From Micavibrio_B sp964633355 (GTDB lineage: Bacteria; Pseudomonadota; Alphaproteobacteria; Micavibrionales; Micavibrionaceae), in contig CAZWGO010000002.1 in the NCBI GenBank assembly GCA_964633355.1, positions 62,001 through 126,000 on the forward strand: DNA of 64,000 nt, given 5' to 3'. This document shows positions 53,333 through 61,955 of this stretch, piece after piece. The notes below the pieces were generated by a model. The model saw nothing but the letters and a program-made list of their open reading frames with translations, had not been told where the DNA came from and ran no database searches. Position 1 is the stretch's first letter. Each line of letters begins with the position of its first letter. The translations under genes were made by a program, and so were the position numbers.

Positions 53333-53671
53333 TCAATCACCTTCTCCGGGGTTTGCGGAAAAGCTTTCCATCTTGTTGGGTACGTCTTTCAAGTCGTCCG
53401 CGCCGGGCAGAGCATCTTTTTTCTTTGTCAGATTCGGCCACGGTCCGGTCGAATATTCGCGGTTCAGCTCGAGCCACGCCTCGGCCTTGGCATCCGTATC
53501 GGGCAAAATGGCCTCGATCGGGCATTCAGGCTCGCAGACGCCACAATCGATACATTCGTCCGGGTTGATGACGAGCATGTTCTCGCCCTCATAGAAGCAA
53601 TCCACCGGACAGACTTCTACACAGTCAGTGTATTTACATAGTATGCAGACATCGGTCACGACAAAGGTCAT
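53333..53671 (-). CDS. fdxA: 7Fe ferredoxin
   Basis: A 112-residue ferredoxin of the FdxA type. Cysteines lie in the order CILCKYTDC and CP for the 3Fe-4S cluster, and CIDCGVC and CP for the 4Fe-4S cluster. It carries electrons for many pathways. The long C-terminal tail after the cluster motifs is typical of this group in alphaproteobacteria. Confidence 0.95.
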   Translation of the reverse strand: MTFVVTDVCILCKYTDCVEVCPVDCFYEGENMLVINPDECIDCGVCEPECPIEAILPDTDAKAEAWLELNREYSTGPWPNLTKKKDALPGADDLKDVPNKMESFSANPGEGD

Positions 53672-53746
53672 GGGGAGGGTTTAAGGGGAACGTGAAGGGA
53701 AATCAAGGATTTTGAAACCACAGCGGACACAGAGTTCTTTCAATCG

Positions 53747-53820
53747 TCATCCCGTTGAAAAACGGGATCCAGATGGTGTGGCTAGGATATCTGGATTCCG
53801 GCTTTCGCCGGAATGACGGG
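53747..53820. repeat. intergenic palindromic repeat, family B
   Basis: Contains GTCATCCCGTTGAAAAACGG with ATCCAG, then CTGGATTCCGGC, TTTCGCCGGAATGAC. Two hairpins point toward each other, and the same type of sequence occurs at 61864-61926 inside a gene. It lies between fdxA and ldcA. Confidence 0.75.
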
Positions 53821-53824
53821 TAGG

Positions 53825-53901
53825 GTCATTGCGAGCGAAGCGCGGCAATCCAGAAGTTTCAGCATCTGGATTGCTTCGTCGTTACACTCCTCGCAATGAC
53901 G
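53825..53901. repeat. intergenic palindromic repeat, family B2
   Basis: The two arms are GTCATTGCGAGCGAAGC with GCAATCCAGA, and TCTGGATTGCTTCGTC with CTCGCAATGACG. It is close to the 75-bp palindrome inside hisS at 62505-62579, which has the same arms in the opposite arrangement. It ends 3 bases from the ldcA stop. Confidence 0.8.
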
Positions 53902-53903
53902 CT

Positions 53904-54794
53904 TTAGAATTTGAGAGTATTTTCTGACAGCTTTGCTTTCGCCCCCACAGGCAACGTATACAAATCCTTCCCATGGCCGAAAGGCGCATTTATCAAAACC
54001 GGGATTTTCAGGTCGGCAGTAACGGCTTCGACGCAATCTTTTAGTGTGAAGCCATATTTGTTAGTTCCGGTGTCCTTCAGGTCGGTGAAGGACCCGAGGA
54101 TGAGGGCTTTGATCTCGTGGAGGGCTCCGGCATTGCGGAGTTGCCAGAGATAGCGGTCGATATGGGAGGTTTCTTCTGCGATATCTTCGAGGAACAATAT
54201 GGCGTTTTTGAAGTCGGGTTGATACGGAGTTCCGAGTAGCGAGCAGAGAACAGCAAGATTGCCGCCTATCGAATGGCCCTTTGCATTGCCAGGTTTCAGA
54301 ATTTTAGCTTTTGGCATCTCCAGTGTTTTTGTTTTGCCTTCGAGGAGGTCAAAACATTGATCGATTTGTTTTTTAGGCAGGGAAAGAAAGCTGCGTGCCA
54401 TCGGGCCGTGATAAGTGACCAGTCCGGTTTTTGTATGAATAGCGTTGAGCAGGGCGGTTATATCGCTGTAGCCCATGATGATTTTAGGATTGGCGGCGAT
54501 GCGGTCAAAATTTAAATGCTCGAGCATGGTGCCAGCACGGTTACCGCCATTGGAGAAGAAGATCGCCTTAATATCCTTGCGGCGAAGAAGATCGTGGAAA
54601 GCGGCGGCTTTTTCTATGCCGGTTCCGGCGGATTGATGCAGGGTCAGGAAAGCCTGCGGGTGGATGAAAACTTTATAGCCGCGTTTTGTTAAGAGGGATT
54701 CAAGCTTATCGATGTTGTCTTTATTGGCGCGGCTGGACGGGGCCATGATGCCGATTGTGTCGCCGGGGAGGAGAGAAGATGGGATGGTGGTCAT
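53904..54794 (-). CDS. ldcA: LD-carboxypeptidase (S66 family)
   Basis: A 296-residue cytoplasmic muramoyltetrapeptide carboxypeptidase that removes the terminal D-Ala during peptidoglycan recycling. The catalytic Ser lies in MGYSDITALL, the Glu in FLEDIAEE and the His in FGHGKD. IKAIFFSNGGNRAG is typical of S66. Length is usual. Confidence 0.9.
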   Translation of the reverse strand: MTTIPSSLLPGDTIGIMAPSSRANKDNIDKLESLLTKRGYKVFIHPQAFLTLHQSAGTGIEKAAAFHDLLRRKDIKAIFFSNGGNRAGTMLEHLNFDRIAANPKIIMGYSDITALLNAIHTKTGLVTYHGPMARSFLSLPKKQIDQCFDLLEGKTKTLEMPKAKILKPGNAKGHSIGGNLAVLCSLLGTPYQPDFKNAILFLEDIAEETSHIDRYLWQLRNAGALHEIKALILGSFTDLKDTGTNKYGFTLKDCVEAVTADLKIPVLINAPFGHGKDLYTLPVGAKAKLSENTLKF

Positions 54795-54840
54795 AGATTC
54801 TTTTTACCACGGCCAGCAGAGTGGACACAGGGAGATTTTA

Positions 54841-56025
54841 ATGAATATTGTTAGGCGTGCGAATGTTGACATAATTTCGTGTCATGTTTATAAGGCGATT
54901 ATGCGTACACCGACCTCCAAAAGTATTCCGGCTATAGAAGCTATTATAGAAACAGTTCTCGATCACGCGCCTGTGTTGCGCTTTGGTCTTGCGACGCGTA
55001 ATCATGCCGACGCTGTTATGGAAGAAGTAGTTGCTAATTTGTCTTTGCTCAATTTGAGCATTGAGGGCAAAGATGTACCGCATGTCTCGAGTTCCATGAT
55101 TGCGTATCATGACCGCGAAAGTCGATATTTTCTAAGCGAGGTGACGACATCCGAGAACGCCCTCAAGGACCGTGACAATTTTTACTATGAACCTGAAGCG
55201 TATATACGCGACAGGATCGCAGGTTTGTCCGGCATGCCCGAAGACTATGATCGTACCAGTCTACGTTTTGCCACCCGCCTTAATGCTGATCTGGTGATGC
55301 GTATTGCCGTAGCCTATGCCAGCGAAGAGCAGATAAAGATCATGTTCGCGGCCCAAGATGATTTTATGCGTAAGCTTGATGCATTAATTGAGGCGACGCC
55401 ACTTGCGCTAAATAAAAAGGGCTCAATATTCGTCAGATATCAACCACTTTTAAAAATAACGAGCAACTTTGAGGAATGGTATGAAGGCGACAGCCCGCTT
55501 GTTAATCAGAACCGGCTATATTCTTATCTGGCGCACCATCCGGATTACAGTCAAAGAGACGAACATAAGCCGCTAAGCGCTATCAAGGAAGCTGCGCTTA
55601 AGGCTCCAGCTCTATATAAAACAAATTTTGAGGATGCCACGGCAAAGATATTATATGATGAATACGGAATAGATATTCCTAACAGTACCGTCAGTGCCAT
55701 GATTTGGGGTAACGCTAAAACACCGCTGAATAGTAGGGATATGAGAGAGATACACGAAGCTCATACACAGGGTTACAGATCGCATCGTATACAGTTTAGG
55801 GCTGCGGGTGAGCAGATCCATCCTTTGGCGGAGGTGATGCGGCAGGATGCTCAAGCTGCTGGCCCGCTTAATCCAGAGCGCATTAAAGTGCCTAACCGTT
55901 GGAACGAAGTTTATGCGGAGGAAACGCGCCAAACGCAAGGTCAGTCCAGCTTGGCAGGGTCGCCTTATCAAGACCAGCCGCATACCGGACGCCAGCCTGC
56001 GCCGTTTCGTAAAAATTTTGACTAA
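54841..56025 (+). CDS. hypothetical protein
   Basis: A 394-residue protein starting MNIVRRANVDI; a longer in-frame start overlaps ldcA and is rejected because GGGAG lies just before this ATG. It has no signal peptide or membrane helix. The C-terminal 60 residues are Pro/Gln-rich and probably disordered. The core is mixed alpha/beta with many charged residues. I do not recognise it. It may be a secreted or effector-like protein, but that is only a guess. Confidence 0.55.
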   Translation: MNIVRRANVDIISCHVYKAIMRTPTSKSIPAIEAIIETVLDHAPVLRFGLATRNHADAVMEEVVANLSLLNLSIEGKDVPHVSSSMIAYHDRESRYFLSEVTTSENALKDRDNFYYEPEAYIRDRIAGLSGMPEDYDRTSLRFATRLNADLVMRIAVAYASEEQIKIMFAAQDDFMRKLDALIEATPLALNKKGSIFVRYQPLLKITSNFEEWYEGDSPLVNQNRLYSYLAHHPDYSQRDEHKPLSAIKEAALKAPALYKTNFEDATAKILYDEYGIDIPNSTVSAMIWGNAKTPLNSRDMREIHEAHTQGYRSHRIQFRAAGEQIHPLAEVMRQDAQAAGPLNPERIKVPNRWNEVYAEETRQTQGQSSLAGSPYQDQPHTGRQPAPFRKNFD

Positions 56026-56041
56026 TAATTATTTTCGACGA

Positions 56042-57460
56042 TCACTTTAGTTGCTTCTTCAAATCCTTATACGCTTCCAAGGCCCGGTCTCTTGCGTCTG
56101 AATGTTCGACCAGTGCATGCGGATAGGTTTTCCCCAAAACCACTTTAGCTTTTTGCAAGACGTCTTGCGGTGCGTCCCATGGATGATGGATGTATTTGTC
56201 ATGCATATCTTTAAGTTCAGGAACCCATTTGCGGACGTATGCGCCGTCGGTGTCAAATTTCTCACCCTGCAATACCGGATTGAAAATACGGAAGTATGGC
56301 GCGGCATCGGCGCCACAGCCAGCGACCCATTGCCAGTTAAAGGCGTTAACGGCGAGATCACCATCAACCAAAGTATCCCAAAACCATTTTTCTCCGTCTA
56401 CCCAGTTGATTTGCAGATGCTTGATCAGGAAGCTCGCGACGACCATGCGGATGCGGTTATGCATGTAGCCGGTTTCCCAAAGTTCGCGCATTCCGGCATC
56501 GACGATAGGATATCCTGTCTGGCCTTGTTGCCATGCTCTGAGGTTTTTAGCCGAATTCGACCAGTCCATACGGGCGAATTTTTTATCCCAAGGTTGGTCG
56601 GGAAGTTCGGGGAAATGGTGCATGAGATAGTAAGAGAATTCGCGCCACCCCATTTCTGAATGAAAGGTATCCAGATCGTTCTCATTATGATGTTCGTGGC
56701 CCGCGTGTTTTGCCGCATGCCAGACTTGGTTTGGGGAGACTTCTCCAAAATGGGTGTGCGGGGATAAATGGGAGAGGACATCAAGGCCGGGAAAGTTGCG
56801 TCCTTCCTTATAATTTCTGAAACCTTTTTTTAGAAAGTGATTGAGCGTTTTATGGGCCCCATCTTCGCCAATGTCCCAATGAGCTTCCATCTTTTTATCC
56901 CAGCGAGGTTTTGTGGGTAGAAGATTTAAATCTTCAATCAAAAGCGATTTGACTTTTTTAAATTTGAGATGGGAAGGTTTTTTATGCGGCGCGCGTGGTT
57001 CGTCCTGTTTCAGGCAACCTTTGCGATAGAAGGGTGTAAAGACTTTATAGGGCGTACCATCGGCTTTTGTCACCTGCCACGGCTCCCAAAGAAGATTGGC
57101 CTGAAAAGTTTCGACCGTCAGCCCGCCTTTCTCAAGCGACTTTTGAAGCGTGTCGTCAATCGCGGCAAGATAAGGTTCGTAACGGCGGTTCCAGAAAACA
57201 TTTGTTGCGCCCGTTTCTTCGATGACATCTTTCAAGGATTTTTTATCTTTCAAAATAACCAGATGGCCATCAAGACTTTTATTCAAGGCATGAAGAGAGT
57301 GGTGCAGCCAGAATTTGCTCGCCGCTCCCGTATTCCAATTTGGTGCCTCTTTCTCTTCGTAAATATAGACAGGGACAATCGGTCCGGCCTTGCCCGCAGC
57401 AATCAAGGCAGGGTTATCGGACAGGCGCAAATCGCGGCGGAAGAGGAGGATGGAGGTCAT
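56042..57460 (-). CDS. phrB: deoxyribodipyrimidine photolyase
   Basis: A 472-residue class I photolyase that uses light to split cyclobutane dimers. The N-terminal Rossmann domain begins ILLFRRDLRLSDNPAL. The FAD-binding C-terminal half has GMRELWETGYMHNRIRM, FLIKHL and a NAFNWQWVAGCGADAAPYFRIFNP segment. Length is normal. Confidence 0.95.
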   Translation of the reverse strand: MTSILLFRRDLRLSDNPALIAAGKAGPIVPVYIYEEKEAPNWNTGAASKFWLHHSLHALNKSLDGHLVILKDKKSLKDVIEETGATNVFWNRRYEPYLAAIDDTLQKSLEKGGLTVETFQANLLWEPWQVTKADGTPYKVFTPFYRKGCLKQDEPRAPHKKPSHLKFKKVKSLLIEDLNLLPTKPRWDKKMEAHWDIGEDGAHKTLNHFLKKGFRNYKEGRNFPGLDVLSHLSPHTHFGEVSPNQVWHAAKHAGHEHHNENDLDTFHSEMGWREFSYYLMHHFPELPDQPWDKKFARMDWSNSAKNLRAWQQGQTGYPIVDAGMRELWETGYMHNRIRMVVASFLIKHLQINWVDGEKWFWDTLVDGDLAVNAFNWQWVAGCGADAAPYFRIFNPVLQGEKFDTDGAYVRKWVPELKDMHDKYIHHPWDAPQDVLQKAKVVLGKTYPHALVEHSDARDRALEAYKDLKKQLK

Positions 57461-57462
57461 GT

Positions 57463-57534
57463 GGTTACGAGAACATAGTTACAAGTTACAAGAAAAATAT
57501 CTTTCAACTATGTACTTGAAACTTGCAACTCGTA
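57463..57534. repeat. intergenic palindromic repeat, family C, copy 2
   Basis: It begins GTTACGAGAACATAGTTACA and continues with AGTTACAAGAA, matching copy 1 at 43371 with a few changes, then ends in ACTTGCAACTCGTAA, complementary to the start. It fills nearly all of the gap between the phrB start and the stop of the DHH gene. Confidence 0.65.
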
Positions 57535-57536
57535 AA

Positions 57537-58511
57537 TCAACCATCTTTCGTGATCTGGCCGATCAGTTCTTTTAAAACATCATCGGCTTTTTCATTGGCG
57601 ACCTGGCAAGTGCCTGCCGCGTTATGGCCACCACCACCATATTTCAGGCAAAGCTCTCCGACATTGGTATTGCTGGAGCGATTGATAATCGATTTACCGA
57701 TGGCGAAGACTGTATTCTGTTTTCCCTTGCCCCACATTTCATGAATGGAAATATTGCAGTCGGGGAAAAGGGCGTAGATAAAGAAGCGGTTGCCTGCCCA
57801 GATTTTTTCTTCTTCGCGCAGGTCGAGCACAATCAGATTGTCATGAATCTTGGCGCAGCGCTCCAGTTGCTCTTTGTGTTTAACATGGTGTTCCATGTAA
57901 AGATCGACACGTTCTTTAACGTCGGGTAGTTTCAGGATGTCATCAATATGATGATCGCGGCAGGTATCGATCAGCTTCATCATCAATTGATAGTTGGAAA
58001 TATTGAAATCCTGAAAACGGCCAAGGCCGGTTCTGGCATCCATGATAAAAGACAGAAGCTCCCAGCCTTTCGGGTCAAGGATATCTTCCTTTGAAAACTG
58101 CGCGGCATCGGCTTTATCAACGGCTTCCATCATCGCATCCGACACTTTCGGGAAACGCGCCTTGCCGCCGAAATAATCATAGACGACGCGCGCCGCCGAA
58201 GGGGCTTTCGCATCGATCACATGGTTTGCCTTTGAACCTGTAGAGCGGGAGACTTCACTGGCATGGTGGTCGAAGGCGAGATAAGCGCCGGGAACGAAGG
58301 GTAAATTCGTCGTGATATCGTTGGAGGTAACTTCGATAAGTCCGTCCTGCATATCTTTCGGGTGCGCGAACATAATATCGTCGATCAGGTCGAGCTCTTT
58401 AAGCAAAATTCCGCATACAAGTCCGTCCATATCGCTCCTTGTAATCAGGCGATAGCGTTTATTCGGTTCCGGCATGATTTTGGCGGGCTGCAGCATTTGA
58501 GGTTCTCCCAA
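57537..58511 (-). CDS. DHH-family phosphoesterase (exopolyphosphatase-like)
   Basis: A 324-residue phosphoesterase. The DHH domain carries ITRSDMDGLVCG and FDHHAS; the DHHA1 end has the GGGGHNAAGTC signature. It probably hydrolyses phosphate bonds in small nucleotides or polyphosphate; the substrate is uncertain. The given start has no strong support over Met6. Confidence 0.85.
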   Translation of the reverse strand: MGEPQMLQPAKIMPEPNKRYRLITRSDMDGLVCGILLKELDLIDDIMFAHPKDMQDGLIEVTSNDITTNLPFVPGAYLAFDHHASEVSRSTGSKANHVIDAKAPSAARVVYDYFGGKARFPKVSDAMMEAVDKADAAQFSKEDILDPKGWELLSFIMDARTGLGRFQDFNISNYQLMMKLIDTCRDHHIDDILKLPDVKERVDLYMEHHVKHKEQLERCAKIHDNLIVLDLREEEKIWAGNRFFIYALFPDCNISIHEMWGKGKQNTVFAIGKSIINRSSNTNVGELCLKYGGGGHNAAGTCQVANEKADDVLKELIGQITKDG

Positions 58512-58627
58512 TGAATTGAAGTATCATCTAGCTTATGAGGAAAAATATAACGCAATCTTAAAATAGAAAAGAAACTTTAACCTAAAACTGATAGGCTGTA
58601 ATGACAAATTTAAGGGAAGGTTAAACG

Positions 58628-59386
58628 TTGTTTCTCCGAGCATATTCTAAAGAGTCAGGTTTTACGCTCGTCGAGCTATCCATCGTCATGATTATTGTCG
58701 GATTGTTGATCGGAGGAGTTCTTAAAGGGCAAGAGCTTTATAATAATGCTGTCATTTCAAAGGTCGCCACGGCTTTTACGAACTCTGAAGCGGCAGTTGA
58801 GACTTTTTATGACATGTATAAGCGCAATCCCGGCGATATGCCAAACGCTTCCACAGTCTGGCCCGGAGCCGATGATGGTAATGGTGACGGCTTTATTGAT
58901 GATGAAAGCTTTAATGATCCTGTCCTTATCGAAGAAGGAATCGTGTTCCAGCATCTTTCAAAAGCCGATCTGATCTCAGGAGGATATACAGGGAAGCTTG
59001 ATGATAACGGCCTTTGGGTTGGCGGGCAGACAGGGCCTGGCTTCGATATGGGCCAAGGAAGCTTTTCCCTTGGCTGGATTGGGGCGGCGCCAAATCCGAC
59101 CACCTGGTACGGCCAAAGCGGCCATAGCTTCGTTTACGGAAAGCCGCAGGGTCGCTATCCAACAGGACCTCTATTAAGTGGTATTGAAACCAGAAAGCTC
59201 GATCAGAAAATCGATGATGGGAATCCAACATCGGGGCGGTTGATTGCGGCTTCAGGTGGCGGGGCATTGCCCTGCACGGCCCCTAATGTCAGCCCAGCGG
59301 CTGCGGTTGCGGGATCGGCAGAGTACGCGAATGCCGCAGGACAGAACTGTACCATTTTATATGTTCTGGGCTTTAAGCGTAGATAG
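58628..59386 (+). CDS. type IV pilin-like protein
   Basis: A 252-residue prepilin, N-terminal leader then Gly followed by FTLVELSIVMIIVGLL and the required Glu5. It is similar to the pilin at 28591 in the N-terminus and differs after. The C-terminal part has two Cys near the end (possible D-region loop). It lies alone, 29 kb from the pilus cluster. The start is TTG, with AAGGG about 7 bp upstream. Confidence 0.85.
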   Translation: MFLRAYSKESGFTLVELSIVMIIVGLLIGGVLKGQELYNNAVISKVATAFTNSEAAVETFYDMYKRNPGDMPNASTVWPGADDGNGDGFIDDESFNDPVLIEEGIVFQHLSKADLISGGYTGKLDDNGLWVGGQTGPGFDMGQGSFSLGWIGAAPNPTTWYGQSGHSFVYGKPQGRYPTGPLLSGIETRKLDQKIDDGNPTSGRLIAASGGGALPCTAPNVSPAAAVAGSAEYANAAGQNCTILYVLGFKRR

Positions 59387-59425
59387 GCCGGCTGAGCCTT
59401 AAATTTGTAAGGTTATGGAAGCAAG

Positions 59426-59457
59426 AAAAACCCCGCCAATCGGCGGGTTTTAAAAAT
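59426..59457. terminator. bidirectional Rho-independent terminator
   Basis: The stem CCCGCC/GGCGGG has a 4-base loop with an A tract on the left and a T tract on the right. It serves the pilin-like gene and clpX. The core is close to the terminator at 29448, which follows the other pilin. Confidence 0.85.
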
Positions 59458-59458
59458 C

Positions 59459-60763
59459 CTAGCTGGCTGTAACAGTCTCTTTATCTTTGTCTTCTTTATC
59501 CTTGGCTTTTTTTGCCTTTTTCTTGTCGGAATGGACATAAACAGGTTTCGCGCCGTTTTTCACTGTATCTTCGTTAATGACGACTTCTTCAACGTCTTCC
59601 AGATCAGGCAGTTCGTACATCGTATCGAGAAGCATGATTTCCATGATGGAGCGAAGACCACGGGCACCTGTTTTGCGAACGATCGCGCGCTTGGCGATTT
59701 CACTCAGTGCTTCAGGCGTGAAGGTTAGTTTCGTGTTTTCCATCTCGAACAGGCGGCCATATTGTTTGATCAGCGCATTCTTCGGTTCTGTCAGGATGGA
59801 AATCAAAGCGTCTTCGTCCAGATCGTCGAGAGTTGCGACAACTGGCAGACGACCGACGAATTCAGGGATAAGGCCGAATTTCAAAAGATCTTCGGTCTCC
59901 AGAAGACGCATCATCGTGCCAACGCCTTTTTCTTCAGTGTCTTTAATTTCTGCACCGAAACCAATCGCAGTTCCGCCTTTGGAACGCATGCCGATGATTT
60001 TATCGATACCGGCAAACGCACCGCCGCAGATGAAAAGGATATTCGTCGTGTCGACTTGCAGGAATTCTTGTTGCGGGTGTTTACGTCCACCCTGAGGAGG
60101 GACGGAAGCAATCGTGCCTTCCATCAATTTCAAAAGGGCTTGCTGAACGCCTTCACCGGAAACGTCGCGTGTGATGGATGGATTATCAGATTTGCGCGAG
60201 ATTTTATCGATCTCATCGATGTAAACAATGCCACGTTGGGCGCGTTCGACGTTGTAATCGCAATTCTGCAAAAGTTTCAGAACGATATTCTCGACGTCTT
60301 CACCGACATAACCGGCTTCGGTCAATGTCGTGGCATCTGCCATTGTAAACGGCACATCCAGAATACGGGCGAGGGTTTGCGCCAGAAGCGTTTTACCCGA
60401 ACCGGTCGGGCCGACGAGAAGGATGTTCGATTTATTGATTTCGACATCCGCGCCCTTGCCGCCGATTTCCAAACGCTTGTAGTGGTTGTGAACCGCAACA
60501 GACAAAACGCGTTTTGCGCGGTCTTGGCCGATGATGTAATCGTCGAGAACGGTTTTGATTTCGTTCGGTGTCGGGATGCCTTCGCTGCCTGTACGGACGA
60601 GCTGGCTTTTATCTTCTTCACGGATGATGTCCATGCAAAGCTCAACGCATTCATTACAAATGAAAACATTTGGTCCTGCGATGAGTTTTCTCACTTCGTG
60701 CTGGCTTTTGCCGCAGAAGGAGCAATAAAGGGTGTTCTTTGATTCAGAACCGGTTTTGGACAT
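59459..60763 (-). CDS. clpX: ATP-dependent Clp protease ATP-binding subunit
   Basis: A 434-residue AAA+ unfoldase. The N-terminal zinc domain has CSFCGKS and CNECVELC. Walker A is GPTGSGKT and Walker B is IVYIDEIDK. IGF (AIGFG) loop for ClpP docking and the sensor-2 GARGLRSI are visible. The last 20 residues are Lys/Asp/Glu-rich. Its usual neighbour clpP is not in this window. Confidence 0.96.
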   Translation of the reverse strand: MSKTGSESKNTLYCSFCGKSQHEVRKLIAGPNVFICNECVELCMDIIREEDKSQLVRTGSEGIPTPNEIKTVLDDYIIGQDRAKRVLSVAVHNHYKRLEIGGKGADVEINKSNILLVGPTGSGKTLLAQTLARILDVPFTMADATTLTEAGYVGEDVENIVLKLLQNCDYNVERAQRGIVYIDEIDKISRKSDNPSITRDVSGEGVQQALLKLMEGTIASVPPQGGRKHPQQEFLQVDTTNILFICGGAFAGIDKIIGMRSKGGTAIGFGAEIKDTEEKGVGTMMRLLETEDLLKFGLIPEFVGRLPVVATLDDLDEDALISILTEPKNALIKQYGRLFEMENTKLTFTPEALSEIAKRAIVRKTGARGLRSIMEIMLLDTMYELPDLEDVEEVVINEDTVKNGAKPVYVHSDKKKAKKAKDKEDKDKETVTAS

Positions 60764-60961
60764 ACTCTAACTTTCTTATAATCCTAAAGTGCTTCATAAT
60801 TATTACCACTTTGCCAAGTGATGATGACTCGCGCAAGCCCTTCTTTTACCTACCTTATTCATCAATCTTTAAGGAAAGATGAAAGGGATTGCGCTATCAA
60901 TGAATATAGAACTTGTATATTAGATAAGCAACCGAGCATATATGATATCTAAAGAGCTTTC

Positions 60962-61366
60962 ATGACTTCCGCATTGCAACCATTGGACCAGATTATTGAG
61001 ACTTTCGCCTTGCTGGACGACTGGGAAGGCCGCTTTCAATATGTTCTGGATTTAGGGAAAACCGTGCCGGATATGCCGGAGGCGCTCAAAACGCCGGAAA
61101 CCGAAGTAAAAGGCTGTACGTCCAAAGTCTGGATGGCGCCGGAAATTCGAGACGGGGCGTTTCATTTTCAGGCCGATAGCAATGCCCAGATCGTCAAAGG
61201 CCTGATCGGGATTTTGATGTCGATTTATCAGGATAAGACCGTCGAGGAGATCAAATCAATCGATGTCGAGGGTATTTTCGGCGAGTTGGGGTTAGAGCAG
61301 AATTTAAGTCCCAACCGCCGCAACGGATTTTTCTCGATGGTTGAAAAGATCAGGGCGTTTTCTTGA
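60962..61366 (+). CDS. sufE: SufE sulfur acceptor
   Basis: A 134-residue SufE that takes sulfur from SufS for iron-sulfur cluster assembly. The catalytic Cys is in VKGCTSKVWM. ILMSIYQDKTVEEI is typical. No other suf gene is adjacent. Confidence 0.92.
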   Translation: MTSALQPLDQIIETFALLDDWEGRFQYVLDLGKTVPDMPEALKTPETEVKGCTSKVWMAPEIRDGAFHFQADSNAQIVKGLIGILMSIYQDKTVEEIKSIDVEGIFGELGLEQNLSPNRRNGFFSMVEKIRAFS

Positions 61367-61955
61367 CCTGAACGGCGCGTAAAATTTCCGAATAAACATC
61401 ACTGATCTCTTTATTTTCCGGCCCGGTCATTTCACCTTCAAGGGTAAGAATGGATTGCTTGCCGACCCACATTTGGCCTGTATATATGACGTCCTGTTCG
61501 CCGCGACGACCGGTGGCGAGGGCGATAGATGTTTTCATACCGTCTTTTATCACAGCCGCGTCATTGGCATAGGGAATCAAATTCGCTTCTTTAACCAATG
61601 CTCCGAGACGCTTTTTCAGGTCGTCTGGTGTCAGGATGCTTAGATCTTTAGGTTCGGCTTTATTGCATGTCAGGCGGAAATTGACACCCGACTGATCGAT
61701 GCTCTGCGTAAACGTGGCAATCTCTTCACATTTATCAGGGGCGGAGGGCGAGCATTTTTTCTCGATAAAGGGTTTTTCGGGAAAAGTGACGGTGAAATCG
61801 CAATCGGGTGAGGTGTAGGTAAAAGGGGCGGCAAGGGCAGGAACTGAAAGTAATAACAATGCTGTCATTCCCGCGAAGGCGGGAATCCAGTTGCTTTTTC
61901 TGGATACCGGCTTTCGCCGGTATGACGTAAAAGGGTTCATTCCGGTTTCTTCCAT
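61350..61955 (-). CDS. exported protein with repeat-derived N-terminal segment
   Basis: A 201-residue protein. Residues 11-31 are encoded by a genome repeat, the arms of which are those of family B. After it comes the hydrophobic stretch LLLLSVPALA and a likely signal peptidase site before APFTY. The mature part (about 160 residues) has four cysteines and no family I know. If the start is Met6, the repeat supplies the positive n-region of the signal peptide. It overlaps hisS by 19 bases and convergent sufE by 17. Confidence 0.6.
   Translation of the reverse strand: MEETGMNPFTSYRRKPVSRKSNWIPAFAGMTALLLLSVPALAAPFTYTSPDCDFTVTFPEKPFIEKKCSPSAPDKCEEIATFTQSIDQSGVNFRLTCNKAEPKDLSILTPDDLKKRLGALVKEANLIPYANDAAVIKDGMKTSIALATGRRGEQDVIYTGQMWVGKQSILTLEGEMTGPENKEISDVYSEILRAVQVKKTP
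61864..61926. repeat. palindromic repeat, family B, inside a coding gene
   Basis: The 63-bp sequence is a pair of hairpins (GTCATTCCCGCGAAGGCGGG, then CTTTCGCCGGTATGACG). Its length is 21 codons, so it keeps frame in the gene. A related copy at 53747-53820 lies in an intergenic gap. Confidence 0.8.
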
